From contig CALKHR010000115.1 in the NCBI GenBank assembly GCA_937988885.1, forward strand, positions 1 through 52,655: DNA of 52,655 nucleotides, in the 5' to 3' direction. The translations under genes and the position numbers were made by a program. Positions 25,373-34,261 of the stretch are shown in pieces (the first letter of the stretch is position 1; every line of letters starts with the position of its first letter). Origin of the DNA: an uncultured Roseiflexaceae bacterium. GTDB taxonomy: Bacteria > Chloroflexota > Chloroflexia > Chloroflexales > Roseiflexaceae. The notes under the pieces were generated by a model that searched no databases, was not told the origin of the DNA, and saw only the letters and a list, made by a program, of their open reading frames with translations.

Positions 25373-25648
25373 GTTGCTTCCTAAAAATTTTACTAAACAA
25401 ACAACTGAATAGATCTAAGATGTGCAAGCTAGGGCGTTGAGTTTTGGGAACATGGAGCAATACGGTATCGGCCTGTTGCATAGGTGGATTCTGTAACGTC
25501 GTGCCTTCGTCTGTGCGACATTGCTGAGCGAACGTTGAGCTTGCACACGTCTGCGAGCCTGTTGCTGTTGCAACGGTGCGCTCGTTTGAGATGTGGGTTG
25601 CAAGCGCGTTGACGCGCTTGTAAGGTTATGAGCACAGGAGGGATACAG

Positions 25649-27046
25649 ATGGATTCCCGCCAACGGAAGTCGTTGACGCGGCGTGAAATGCTGCGTCTCA
25701 CCGCCACAGCTGCCGGTAGTTCCGCGATCGCTGCTATTCTTGCCGCTTGTGGTGCGCCGCCACCCGCCGCTGCACCACCGCCGACCTCCGCTCCCGCCAG
25801 CGGCGATGCGCCACCCGCCCCCGTTGAGCCATCGCCAACACCGGTGACTGCTGAGGTGTTCGGTTCGAGCTCCGCCAAGGTGAAGATCCGCTACTGGACC
25901 ATTCTCAGTAGTGTCGATGGTATCGTGATGAACGATTTGGTCCGCAAGTTCAGCCAGGAGAACCCCGACATCGCAGTCGAATCCCTCCAGGGTCTCACCG
26001 ATTTTATCCAAAAACTCCAGGCATCCTCCATCAGCGATACCGCTCCCGATGTGGCGTTGATCCGCCATACGTACATTGGCCCGTTTGTGGGCAAGAACAT
26101 GCTCTCGCCGATCGATCCTGGTGAGTTGGAGTTAGCGGGTATTCGATCCTCCGATTACGACCCGACGGTGTGGAATTTCACCCAGTTTGAAGGCAAGCAG
26201 TATACAGTTCCGCTCGATATCCACTGCCATGCCATGGTCTACAACAAGAAGATCTACGCCGATAACAATATCGCGGTTCCCACCACCCTCGATGAGTGGC
26301 TGTCGGCCACGCGCACGGTGACGAAGGGCGATATCGTCGGGTACAACACGTTTGCGCTTGGCTCTGGCGCCCAGGAGTATATGACGTGGTTCATCTTTGG
26401 GCTGTGGCGGCAGTTCGGTGTGGAGATGATCACAGCCGATAATAAGGCTGGCTTCAATACGCCCGACGGCATTGCTGCTGTCAAGTGGATGAAAGATATC
26501 CAGGATGCTGGCAATCCCAATAATGTGCCGACCGGCGATATTCAGCGTACTGGCCAGGTTGCGAGTTGGACCGATGGCCCCTGGATCTCAACCCTGTTCT
26601 TCGATAAGACTAAATCGCCCGCCGCCGACGATCTCGATGTGGCGCCGTTGCCTCAGAAGGATTTGAACAACAAGGCGGTGTGGGGCCAGAGCCACCAATT
26701 CGCGCTGCCGCGCCAGGGCAAGCCGGATGCCGAAAGGCGCGCTGCAACGCTGAAGTTTGTGCAGTGGATGACGCAGCATGGCGTTGATTGGGCGAAGGCT
26801 GGTCAGGTGCCAGCACACAATGCCGCCCGCGATGAAGCCCTGAGCAGCGACGATCATATTTTGCAGAAGTTGCGCGTGTGGGCTTCGCAGTTGCCGTATG
26901 TGGCGTACATACCCGCACACCCGATGCTGCTCGAAGTGATGCCTCGTATCGCCGCGAACGTCGAGGGCGCGCTGCTCAATCAGTGGTCGGTCGAGGAAGG
27001 TCTGCGCAAGGCCGAGGAAGAAGTGAATCAGATTTTGATTGGCTAG
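25649..27046 (+). CDS. Sugar ABC transporter substrate-binding lipoprotein (Tat-type signal)
   Basis: About 465 residues. The signal sequence carries a twin-arginine motif (LTRREML) and ends in a lipobox LAAC, so the protein is probably exported folded and lipid-anchored. A Pro/Ala/Ser linker leads into an extracellular solute-binding domain of family 1 (MalE/UgpB-like), with segments such as IRYWTILSSVDG, AMVYNKKIYADNNI and TDGPWIS. It captures an oligosaccharide and delivers it to the permeases encoded downstream. AGGAGGG lies 7 nt before the ATG at 25649; an upstream in-frame start at 25628 adds only seven residues. First gene of the locus. Substrate is likely an arabinose-containing oligosaccharide, inferred from the GH51 genes. 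Confidence 0.94.
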   Translation: MDSRQRKSLTRREMLRLTATAAGSSAIAAILAACGAPPPAAAPPPTSAPASGDAPPAPVEPSPTPVTAEVFGSSSAKVKIRYWTILSSVDGIVMNDLVRKFSQENPDIAVESLQGLTDFIQKLQASSISDTAPDVALIRHTYIGPFVGKNMLSPIDPGELELAGIRSSDYDPTVWNFTQFEGKQYTVPLDIHCHAMVYNKKIYADNNIAVPTTLDEWLSATRTVTKGDIVGYNTFALGSGAQEYMTWFIFGLWRQFGVEMITADNKAGFNTPDGIAAVKWMKDIQDAGNPNNVPTGDIQRTGQVASWTDGPWISTLFFDKTKSPAADDLDVAPLPQKDLNNKAVWGQSHQFALPRQGKPDAERRAATLKFVQWMTQHGVDWAKAGQVPAHNAARDEALSSDDHILQKLRVWASQLPYVAYIPAHPMLLEVMPRIAANVEGALLNQWSVEEGLRKAEEEVNQILIG

Positions 27047-27053
27047 TGTGTGG

Positions 27054-27095
27054 GCGCGCCGTGGCCTCTCGCAATCTGTGCGGCCCACGGCGCGC
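27054..27095 (+). promoter_or_regulatory. Intercistronic stem-loop between binding protein and permease
   Basis: Perfect 11-bp stem GCGCGCCGTGG (27054-27064) with CCACGGCGCGC (27085-27095), no T-run, between the first and second genes of the transporter operon. Such stems often protect the upstream binding-protein mRNA and lower permease expression. Confidence 0.65.
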
Positions 27096-27130
27096 TCGAT
27101 TCCCCTGGCCCTCCCGAAAGAAAGGGTGCT

Positions 27131-28057
27131 ATGAGCTCTCTGCATTCGACTTCTCAAGCGTTGCGGCAGCGCCAGGCCAGCCGATTGTGGTCGCGGCTCG
27201 CACGGAATAACTGGTCGGCGTTGCTGTATCTCGCGCCGTTTCTCATTTTTTTCGCCATCTTTCAGATTTATCCGATCTTCTATGGCTTGTACGTCAGCCT
27301 GACGAAGTGGGACCTGACAACGGCGCCACAGTTTGTGGGCCTGAACAATTTTATTGCGCTTAGTCGCGATACGTTGTTCTGGACATCGCTCCGCAATACG
27401 CTGCTGTTTGTGGCGATGAACGTGCCACTGGCGATTGTGGTGCCGCTTACGTTGGCGGTGCTGGTGAACGAGGCCATCCCGGGCCGCGCGATCTTCCGTA
27501 GCGCCTTCACCGCCCCGCTGATGATCTCGGTGTCGTCGGTGGGTGTGCTGTGGGTGTGGTTCCTCAACCCCACCTTCGGCCTGATCAACCACTACGCCGA
27601 GGCTATCGGGCTACCGGGGCAGAACTGGCTCACGCAGAGCGGTTGGGCGATGGTGGCGGTGATGATCACAACGGTGTGGTGGACATCGGGCTGGAATATG
27701 GTGCTGTTCCTGGCGGGCCTACAGGAGATCTCCGAGCAACTGTACGACGCTGCGAAGATCGATGGGGCCGGGCGTTGGAATCTGTTCCGCTATATCACTT
27801 TGCCTGGGTTGCGCACCACACTGCTGTTTGTGGGTGTGACGACCGTGATCGGCTCGTTTCGGGTGTTTGCGCAGGTGTTTGTGATGACCGGCGGCGGCCC
27901 GTTCGATTCGACTCGCACGGTGGTGCAGCATATCTACGAGACAGGGTTTCGCTACTTCCGCATGGGCAACGCTTCGGCAGTGGCATGGTCGTTGTTTGCG
28001 ATGGTGCTGCTGTTCACGCTCATTCAGTTTCGCCTGATGCGCGAATCTGACACTTGA
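27131..28057 (+). CDS. ABC sugar permease, MalF/UgpA-like
   Basis: About 308 residues with six predicted transmembrane helices; the first is at about 37-57. The EAA loop that docks onto the ATPase reads EQLYDAAKIDGAGRW, the expected MalF-type form. With the next gene it would form the membrane channel of a carbohydrate uptake transporter of the CUT1 class. AAAGGG lies about 5 nt before the ATG at 27131; the longer frame from 27050 would run through the intercistronic stem and is rejected. An 84-bp gap with a stem-loop separates it from the binding-protein gene. No ATPase gene is present in this locus. Confidence 0.94.
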   Translation: MSSLHSTSQALRQRQASRLWSRLARNNWSALLYLAPFLIFFAIFQIYPIFYGLYVSLTKWDLTTAPQFVGLNNFIALSRDTLFWTSLRNTLLFVAMNVPLAIVVPLTLAVLVNEAIPGRAIFRSAFTAPLMISVSSVGVLWVWFLNPTFGLINHYAEAIGLPGQNWLTQSGWAMVAVMITTVWWTSGWNMVLFLAGLQEISEQLYDAAKIDGAGRWNLFRYITLPGLRTTLLFVGVTTVIGSFRVFAQVFVMTGGGPFDSTRTVVQHIYETGFRYFRMGNASAVAWSLFAMVLLFTLIQFRLMRESDT

Positions 28058-28067
28058 GGAGGCCCAA

Positions 28068-28928
28068 ATGATGCAATTAGCCATCAGGCGACGATTGGTG
28101 CGCTTCCCTTGGGTGCGCTTTGTGCTCCTGAGTGTGCTGGCGTTGATCTGGGCCTCGCCGCTATTGTGGATGTTGGCGAATTCGATCAAGCCAGAATCGC
28201 AGGTTATCAGCATCCCACCGCGCTGGCTGCCCGAGCGTCTCAGCGATTGGACGTTCGATAATTACCGTTATGTGCTGTTTTTTCCGCGCGGCATCGATCT
28301 GGTGCAGTCGTTCTTGAACAGCTTGTTCGTATCGACGGTGGGCACGGTGCTGGTGGTGATTGTGGATGTGTTGGCGGGCTACGCCTTCGCGCGGCTGCGC
28401 TTTTTGGGGCGCGATGTGCTGTTCGCGTTGGTGGTGGCCTCGCTGATCGTGCCAAGCGAGATTCTGCTGATCCCGAACTATATCACGGTTTGGCGCTTCC
28501 AGTGGCTCAATACGTACAATGCCTTGATATTCCCCGCATTGGCTGGCGGATTCGGCGTGTTTCTGTTGCGCCAATTTATGCTCGGCGTGCCGCACGAACT
28601 GGAGGATGCCGCCGCTATCGATGGTTGCGGCAGTTTTCGCACATTGCTGTGGGTGGTTCTGCCCCTCTCGCGTGGGGCGATCGCGACTCTGGCGATCTTC
28701 ACGTTTCTCGGCTTCTGGAACGATTTTACGTGGCCGTATCTGGTGATCAATGAAGCGAGTAAGATGACGCTGCCGATCGCGCTGATTCAGTTTCGTGGCG
28801 ATTATTGGAGCGAATACGGCCAATTGTTGGCGGGCGCTGCACTTTCTGCCCTGCCCGCGATCTCTCTATTCCTGGTTGCTCAGCGGATGATCATTCGCTC
28901 GATCACCTTGACAGGTATTAAGGGCTGA
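28068..28928 (+). CDS. ABC sugar permease, MalG/UgpE-like
   Basis: 286 residues, six predicted helices. Typical MalG features are SLFVSTVGTVLVVIVDVLAGYAFAR in the core (quoted in parts: SLFVSTV, VLAGYAFAR) and the EAA loop ELEDAAAIDGCGSF. It partners with the permease 10 bp upstream. GAGGAGG lies 5 nt before the first ATG (two ATG codons in a row). The gene starts just after the upstream stop, so translation may be coupled. 120 bp after its stop the first arabinofuranosidase gene begins. Confidence 0.94.
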   Translation: MMQLAIRRRLVRFPWVRFVLLSVLALIWASPLLWMLANSIKPESQVISIPPRWLPERLSDWTFDNYRYVLFFPRGIDLVQSFLNSLFVSTVGTVLVVIVDVLAGYAFARLRFLGRDVLFALVVASLIVPSEILLIPNYITVWRFQWLNTYNALIFPALAGGFGVFLLRQFMLGVPHELEDAAAIDGCGSFRTLLWVVLPLSRGAIATLAIFTFLGFWNDFTWPYLVINEASKMTLPIALIQFRGDYWSEYGQLLAGAALSALPAISLFLVAQRMIIRSITLTGIKG

Positions 28929-29048
28929 TCGGCTGACGTGCTGCGCAATGGCCCTATGTTCTCGGTTGCGTAGCGGGGAGCGAAAGAGTGTTACAATTCG
29001 CCTGTTCCCCATGCTCCGTTCGTCATTTCACATACTACGAGGAGAGGT

Positions 29049-30563
29049 ATGACCCACAGCTCGAACTCTGCCCGGATTGTGCTTGACAATGAGCGTGTTG
29101 TCGGCACCATTTCACCCTTGCTGTTCGGAGGTTTCGCCGAGCATATGGGCCGTTGTGTGTACGGCGGCTTGTACGATCCCGAATCGCCTCAGGCCGACGA
29201 GCGCGGCTTCCGGCGCGATGTGCAGGCGGCGCTGCGCGAGATGGGCATCAGCATTCTGCGCTACCCAGGCGGCAATATGTTGAGCGGCTACAATTGGCTG
29301 GATGGCGTCGGCCCTCGCGAGAAACGCCCCCGCCGCCGCGAGCTGGCCTGGCAGTCGATTGAGACGAACCAGTTCGGCACCAACGAATTTATCGAGTTTT
29401 GCCGCAGCACCAACATCCTGCCGATGTTGGGCGTGAATATGGGCACCGGCACCATCGAGCAGGCCGCCGCGCTGGTTGAGTATTGCAATGCGCCAACCGG
29501 CACGTTCTACTCGGATCTGCGCAAGGAGCACGGCTACGCCGAACCGCACAATGTGAAGTACTGGTGCATCGGCAACGAGATGGACGGCCCCTGGCAGATC
29601 GGTCACTTGGAGGCTGAGGCGTACGCTCGCAAGGCGCTGGAGACCGCCAAGATGATGCGCTGGCAGGACCCCACGCTCAAGCTGGTTCTGTGCGGCTCCT
29701 CCAACACCTCGATGCCAACCTACCCCGATTGGGATCGGGTGGTGCTGGAGATATGTTGGGAGCATGTCGATTACCTTTCGCTGCACTATTATGCCGAAAA
29801 TCACGAGAACGACACGGCGAGTTTCTTGGCGATGGCCGCGCAGTTCGAGTCGCAGGTCGATACGCTGGCGGGGCTGTTGCGCTATGTGAAGGCCAAGCGC
29901 CGCTCGAAGCACGAAGTGAAGCTCTCGTGGGACGAGTGGAACGTGTGGTACAAGGACCGCAGCGGGAATGGCGGCTGGCAGGTGGCGCCGCCGCTGAGCG
30001 AGGAGGTTTACAATCTCGAGGATGCGCTGGTGGTGGCGCAGTGGATGAGCGTGTTCTTGCGGCGCTGCGATGTGCTGGAGATCGCCTGTTTGGCGCAGGT
30101 CGTCAATACTATCTCGCCGCTGACGACCACCCGCGATGGGTTGCTGCGCCAGACCACGTTCTACCCGTTTGTGCTGTTCGGGCAGCACGCGGCAGGTGTG
30201 TCGCTGGAGCCGTTGGTGAACGCGCCCCTGATCGAGACGAAGAAGTTCGGCCCGCAGCCGTTGTTGGATGTGTCGGCGAGCTACGACGCCGCGGCGAACC
30301 AGGGCGCGTTGTTCATCGTGAACCGCAGCCAAACCGAGCCGCTGACGACGACTGTGGAGTGGCGCGGCTCCGCCCCCGATCAGGCGACGGCGATCTACCA
30401 GTTGTCGGGCACTGATCCCAAGGCATTCAACAGTTTCGAGCATCCCACCACGATCGTGCCGCAGCGTTTGGCGGGCAGTGCGGTGGTCGATGGTACGCTG
30501 ACGCTGACGCTGCCGCCGCTCTCGTTCACGGTGGTGACGACGACGGGCTACAGCAAGCGTTAG
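29049..30563 (+). CDS. Alpha-L-arabinofuranosidase, GH51, copy 1
   Basis: 504 residues, the usual length of intracellular GH51 enzymes, without signal peptide. The TIM barrel has catalytic acid/base Glu177 in GNEMDGPW and nucleophile Glu296 in SWDEWNVWY. A C-terminal beta-sandwich follows (about 390-504). Early motifs FAEHMGRCVYGG and RYPGGNMLSGYNWLDGVG are family hallmarks. The enzyme releases L-arabinose from arabino-oligosaccharides by a retaining mechanism in the cytoplasm. A GAGGAGAGG ribosome site precedes the ATG. The permease upstream suggests oligosaccharide import followed by cytoplasmic hydrolysis. Confidence 0.95.
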   Translation: MTHSSNSARIVLDNERVVGTISPLLFGGFAEHMGRCVYGGLYDPESPQADERGFRRDVQAALREMGISILRYPGGNMLSGYNWLDGVGPREKRPRRRELAWQSIETNQFGTNEFIEFCRSTNILPMLGVNMGTGTIEQAAALVEYCNAPTGTFYSDLRKEHGYAEPHNVKYWCIGNEMDGPWQIGHLEAEAYARKALETAKMMRWQDPTLKLVLCGSSNTSMPTYPDWDRVVLEICWEHVDYLSLHYYAENHENDTASFLAMAAQFESQVDTLAGLLRYVKAKRRSKHEVKLSWDEWNVWYKDRSGNGGWQVAPPLSEEVYNLEDALVVAQWMSVFLRRCDVLEIACLAQVVNTISPLTTTRDGLLRQTTFYPFVLFGQHAAGVSLEPLVNAPLIETKKFGPQPLLDVSASYDAAANQGALFIVNRSQTEPLTTTVEWRGSAPDQATAIYQLSGTDPKAFNSFEHPTTIVPQRLAGSAVVDGTLTLTLPPLSFTVVTTTGYSKR

Positions 30564-30658
30564 GTGACGAGCGACGATGGTTCGAGAGCGGGTTGGCGCT
30601 TGGCTGGCTCGCTCTTTTGATTGTCCGATGAATCGTTTGTGTTGTGCAGGAGTTAATC

Positions 30659-32152
30659 ATGGCCGATACTACGCTGATCATTCGCCAGGATGCGCCGATT
30701 GGGACGATCTCTCCCCGTTTGTACGGGCATTTCGCTGAGCATTTGGGCCGCTGTTGCTATGGTGGCTTGTGGGTCGGCACGAAGGAGCGCAATATTCCGC
30801 ATCAGAACGGCTTCCGCACCGATGTGTTGGAGGCGCTGCGAGCGTTGCCGGTGCCGCTGTTGCGCTGGCCGGGCGGTTGCTACGCTGACCATTACCATTG
30901 GCGTGATGGCATCGGTCCCGCCGAGCAGCGCCCGATCCGCTTGGGCATGTCGTGCGGGTTGCAGGTGGAGGACGACAATAGCCTCGGCACGCACGAGTTT
31001 ATATGGTTCTGCCAGCAGCTCGGCGCGGAGCCGTATTTGGCGGGGAATGTGGGCAGCGGCACGCCGCAGGAGTTGTGCGATTGGGTGGAGTATTGCAATA
31101 CGCGGGTCGCCACGACGCTGGCTCGTGAGCGGGCCGCGAATGGCTCTCCCGAGCCGTTCGGTGTGAAGTTGTGGGGCGTGGGCAACGAGAATTGGGGCTG
31201 TGGCGGCAATTACGAGGCGGCGGTGTACGCTCGCGAGTATGTGCGCTACGCCACAATGCTGCGCCACGTCGATCCTACTGCAGAGTTGGTGGTGTGCGGC
31301 CAGGAGAAGGAGTGGAATTACACGGTGCTGAACACGATCGGTAAGCATTTGGGCATGGTCGATCACTTCTCCATCCATCGCTATTGGATTCATGGCGGCT
31401 CGGAGTTGGCGTTCAGCGACGACGAGTATTACGACCTGTTGGCCGAGGCGGAGGCGACCGAGGATTTTGTGCTGGAGACGAAGGCGCTGATCGATGAGGC
31501 GACGGGTGGGAAGCGCAAGATCGGCATTGCGTTGGATGAGTGGGGCGTGTGGCATCCTGAGGCGCGCGATTGGGGCCCGCACCCCGAGGGCGTGGAGGCG
31601 CGGCAGCCTGTGACGTATGAGCAGGCTGGCACGCTGCGCGATGCGCTGGCGGTGGCCGTGGCGTTGGAGGGCTTTCATCGGCAGTGTGAGGCGTTGACGC
31701 TGGCGAATTTGGCGCAGATCGTGAATGTGTTGCACGCTCCGGTGATGACGGAGGGCGATCAGTTGTGGCTGACGCCGACGTATCACGTGTTGCGGATGCA
31801 TACGCCGCATATCGGCGCGACGGCGCTGACGGTGGAGGTGTCGAGGGCGGACAGTCTGCCGAACGGTAAGAGTGCGGTGAGTGCGACGGCTTCGCGCAAT
31901 GCGGAGGGCGTTGCGGTGACGATCACGAATCGGCATGTGGAGCGTTCGGCGAGCGTGGTGCTGCGTGGCGGCGATGGTTTGGCTGCGGCGCGCGGCGAAC
32001 TGTTGACTGCCGATAGCCCGCGGGCGGTGAATAGTGTGGCTGATCCGCAGCGTGTTGCGCCGCGCCCGTTGGCGGTGGAGCGCGACGGGGACGATTGGCG
32101 GGTCGATCTGCCGCCGCACTCGGTGGCGACGGTGTTGCTGCGCGAGGCGTAG
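30659..32152 (+). CDS. Alpha-L-arabinofuranosidase, GH51, copy 2
   Basis: About 497 residues, cytoplasmic. The catalytic acid/base is Glu177 in VGNENWGCGG, the nucleophile Glu294 in LDEWGVWH. The early motifs are FAEHLGRCCYGG and RWPGGCYADHYHWRDGIG, so it belongs to a different GH51 subgroup from copy 1 (YHW rather than YNW). The two are old paralogues, not a recent duplication, and probably split substrates by linkage or chain type. AGGAG lies 6 nt before the ATG at 30659; the frame from 30644 is rejected. The gap after copy 1 is 95 bp, and the gene is followed by hairpins at 32167-32217 and 32346-32373. Confidence 0.95.
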   Translation: MADTTLIIRQDAPIGTISPRLYGHFAEHLGRCCYGGLWVGTKERNIPHQNGFRTDVLEALRALPVPLLRWPGGCYADHYHWRDGIGPAEQRPIRLGMSCGLQVEDDNSLGTHEFIWFCQQLGAEPYLAGNVGSGTPQELCDWVEYCNTRVATTLARERAANGSPEPFGVKLWGVGNENWGCGGNYEAAVYAREYVRYATMLRHVDPTAELVVCGQEKEWNYTVLNTIGKHLGMVDHFSIHRYWIHGGSELAFSDDEYYDLLAEAEATEDFVLETKALIDEATGGKRKIGIALDEWGVWHPEARDWGPHPEGVEARQPVTYEQAGTLRDALAVAVALEGFHRQCEALTLANLAQIVNVLHAPVMTEGDQLWLTPTYHVLRMHTPHIGATALTVEVSRADSLPNGKSAVSATASRNAEGVAVTITNRHVERSASVVLRGGDGLAAARGELLTADSPRAVNSVADPQRVAPRPLAVERDGDDWRVDLPPHSVATVLLREA

Positions 32153-32166
32153 CTTCGGCAACGATG

Positions 32167-32217
32167 GGCGCTGCGCGGCTGCGACTCCAGCACGCGCGCG
32201 TTTTGGCGCGCAGCGCC
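32167..32217 (+). repeat. GC-rich inverted repeat after the second GH51 gene
   Basis: GGCGCTGCGCG (32167-32177) is the exact complement of CGCGCAGCGCC (32207-32217), with a 29-nt GC-rich loop that can fold further. No T-run. It may slow 3' decay of the operon mRNA or aid termination at the next hairpin. Confidence 0.55.
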
Positions 32218-32345
32218 ACATCTGTCCGAGCGCGCGCACGTTGTGCACGACGTTGTTTGCCCGTAGCGACGGGCGTTGGGGTTGACGAGGCGCTTTCTTT
32301 TTCCTAAAACAGCATGATGCTTGCGGGTGATTAGGCTTCTGAATG

Positions 32346-32373
32346 AGCGGTACAGCGTGGCTGTGCCGCTTTT
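32346..32373 (+). terminator. Rho-independent terminator of the GH51 operon
   Basis: AGCGGTACAGC (32346-32356) pairs with GCTGTGCCGCT (32360-32370; one G-T pair) around loop GTG and is followed by TTTT. It sits between the second GH51 gene and the HAD gene. The gap 32153-32461 also holds TATAAT at 32384-32389. Confidence 0.85.
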
Positions 32374-32383
32374 CAGATCGGGG

Positions 32384-32389
32384 TATAAT
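32384..32389 (+). promoter_or_regulatory. Probable -10 box for the HAD gene
   Basis: TATAAT directly after the terminator, about 73 nt before the HAD start at 32462. No convincing -35 box at 16-18 nt. Confidence 0.4.
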
Positions 32390-32461
32390 TGCAATGGCGT
32401 TTGCTATTGCCCTGCGCGGCGCGGGCATTTTGAAGCCGCTGTGGCGGGAAGGTTGGGGCGT

Positions 32462-33121
32462 ATGCCCATCACGACAGTTTTATTTGATTTGGATAATACG
32501 CTCTATCCGGCTTCGTCGGGGATGATGCAGAGCGTTGATAGGCGCATTACGGAGTATGTGCAGCAGTTGTTGCACTTGAGCCCCGAGGAGGCGTGGGAGT
32601 TGCGCCACCGCTATTTCACGGAGTACGGCACGACGTTGCACGGGCTTCAGCGGAATCATAATGTGGATGCTGACCATTATCTGGCGTATGTTCACGATTT
32701 GGCGTTCGATGCGCTGTTATGGTCGGATGCGGAGCTCGACCATTTGTTGAGTTTGGTGCGGGCCGAGAAGGTGGTCTTCACCAATTCGCCGGGCGATTAT
32801 GCGCAGCGGGTGCTGCGGATTTTGGGCATCGAGCGGCATTTCAGCGATATGTTCGATATTCGGCGGATGGGTTTGGTGCCGAAGCCGCACCCTTCGACGT
32901 ACCAGTTGGTGCTGCGCTCGTTAGGCGTCTCTGGCTCGGAGATGGTGTTTGTGGAGGATACGCCAAAGAATTTGGTGCCCGCCCGCGCTTTAGGGATGAC
33001 GACGATCCTGCTAGCCGAGCACCCCGAGGCGGTGGAGCCGGATGTGGCCGATTACGTGGTGCCGGATGTGTTGGAGGCGGTGCGCGTGGTGTTGCAGTTG
33101 GAGGCGCAGGATGGGCGGTAG
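32462..33121 (+). CDS. HAD hydrolase, pyrimidine 5'-nucleotidase type
   Basis: About 219 residues. HAD motif I is FDLDNTLYP at about residues 9-17 (nucleophile Asp), motif II FTNSP, the Lys of motif III is in LVPKPHPSTYQ, and motif IV is FVEDTPKNL. A helical cap sits between motifs I and II. The SDT1-like pattern DLDNTLYP with YFTEYGTTLHGL is that of pyrimidine 5'-nucleotidases, which dephosphorylate UMP or CMP and sometimes other phosphates. GGGG about 3 nt before the ATG at 32462 and a better GAAGG further up support this start; the longer open frame from 32321 crosses the upstream terminator. Role in the sugar locus unclear. Confidence 0.9.
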   Translation: MPITTVLFDLDNTLYPASSGMMQSVDRRITEYVQQLLHLSPEEAWELRHRYFTEYGTTLHGLQRNHNVDADHYLAYVHDLAFDALLWSDAELDHLLSLVRAEKVVFTNSPGDYAQRVLRILGIERHFSDMFDIRRMGLVPKPHPSTYQLVLRSLGVSGSEMVFVEDTPKNLVPARALGMTTILLAEHPEAVEPDVADYVVPDVLEAVRVVLQLEAQDGR

Positions 33122-33150
33122 CGCGTTGGTGCGCCACCGCCCGTGCGTGT

Positions 33151-34152
33151 TTAGCTCTGCTGGAATGCGGCGTCGAAGGCCACGTTCGATGGGGTGAGGT
33201 CGAGTTTGCGGCAGAGTTCCAGCGCTTCGGGCGCGCCCTGTTCGCGGTTCATGCCGTTGTCCTCCCATTCGATCGAGAGCGGGCCTTCGTAGCCCACGTC
33301 GTTCAGGGCGCGGAATACGCGCTCGAACGGCACGCCGCCACGACCCGGCGAGACGAAGTCCCAGCCGCGTCGGTGATCGCCGAAGAACAGGTGCGAGCCG
33401 AGGACGCCGTTGCGCCCGTTCAGGTTGCGGATCGATTCTTTGACGTGCATGTGGTAGATGCGGTCTTTGAATTCGTAGATGAATTCGACCGAATCGACGA
33501 ATTGCCAGTAGAGGTGGCTTGGGTCGAAGTTGATGCCGAAGGTCGGGCGATAGTTGAGCGCTTCGAGGGTGCGCTTGGTGCTCCAGAAGTCGTAGGCGAT
33601 CTCGCCCGGGTGCACTTCGAGCGCGAATTTGACGCCGACTTCATCGAACACGTCGAGGATGGGGTTCCAGCGGTCGGCGAATTCTTTGTAGCCCTCTTCG
33701 ATCATGCTGGGTGGCACGGGCGGGAACATGGCCAGCACGTGCCAGATCGGCGAGCCGGTGAAGCCGTTGACGACTGGAACGCCGAAGGCGGCGGCGGCGC
33801 GTGCGGTGTTTTTGATCTCCTCTGCGGCGCGTTGGCGCACACCTTCGGGATCGCCGTCGCCCCAGACGCGCGGCGGCACGATGCCTTTGTGGCGCTCGTC
33901 GATCACTTTATCGGCGACGGCTTGGCCAACGAGGTGGTTGCTGATCGCGAAGCATTTCAGTCCGTGGGCTTCGAGCAGTTCGCGTTTGCGCCGCACGTAG
34001 CCGTCGTCCTCAAGCGCTTTGTCCACTTCGAAGTGGTCGCCCCAGCAGGCGAGTTCTAGTCCATCGAATCCCCAGTCTTTCACGAGCTTGACGAGTTTCT
34101 CCAGCGGTAGATCGGCCCATTGCCCAGTGAAAAGCGTGACTGGTCGTGCCAT
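33151..34152 (-). CDS. Sugar phosphate isomerase/epimerase (xylose-isomerase-like TIM barrel)
   Basis: 333 residues. A TIM-barrel protein of the xylose isomerase-like family: early GFDGLELACWGDHFEVD, then FALEVHPGEIAYD with the metal-binding Glu and His, INFDPSHLYWQ with Asp and His, and ending GPLSIEWEDNG with the last Glu. These are the expected divalent-metal ligands. Members interconvert or dehydrate sugars and cyclitols (for example IolE and IolH-type steps). GGGAGG is about 7 nt before the ATG. Encoded on the minus strand downstream of the FGGY gene, 109 bp apart, so the two may be co-transcribed. Convergent with the HAD gene (30 bp gap). Exact substrate unknown. Confidence 0.92.
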   Translation of the reverse strand: MARPVTLFTGQWADLPLEKLVKLVKDWGFDGLELACWGDHFEVDKALEDDGYVRRKRELLEAHGLKCFAISNHLVGQAVADKVIDERHKGIVPPRVWGDGDPEGVRQRAAEEIKNTARAAAAFGVPVVNGFTGSPIWHVLAMFPPVPPSMIEEGYKEFADRWNPILDVFDEVGVKFALEVHPGEIAYDFWSTKRTLEALNYRPTFGINFDPSHLYWQFVDSVEFIYEFKDRIYHMHVKESIRNLNGRNGVLGSHLFFGDHRRGWDFVSPGRGGVPFERVFRALNDVGYEGPLSIEWEDNGMNREQGAPEALELCRKLDLTPSNVAFDAAFQQS

Positions 34153-34261
34153 TGGTGCCTCCCTTTAATTTGCAGATGCAAGTGGTCGTCTATGACCAAG
34201 GAGCCGACGCTTGGACGCGATGTTTGACTGTGGCCGAGGCGTCTGCTCTTCGGTTACTCGA

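Noticed and set aside
29112..30443. 443-codon minus-strand frame across the first GH51 gene; also 11594-12763 across the peptidase
   Set aside because: Antisense shadows of genes with visible catalytic residues.
30653..32428. Very long open frame (591 codons) on the minus strand across the second GH51 gene
   Set aside because: It is antisense to a certain gene, is extremely Arg/His/Gln rich, and has no ribosome site. It results from strong third-position bias in the real gene.
32719..34059. 446-codon plus-strand frame across the isomerase gene
   Set aside because: It overlaps the HAD gene and is antisense to a gene with clear metal-ligand motifs; composition is Gly/Ala/Val/Phe-skewed.
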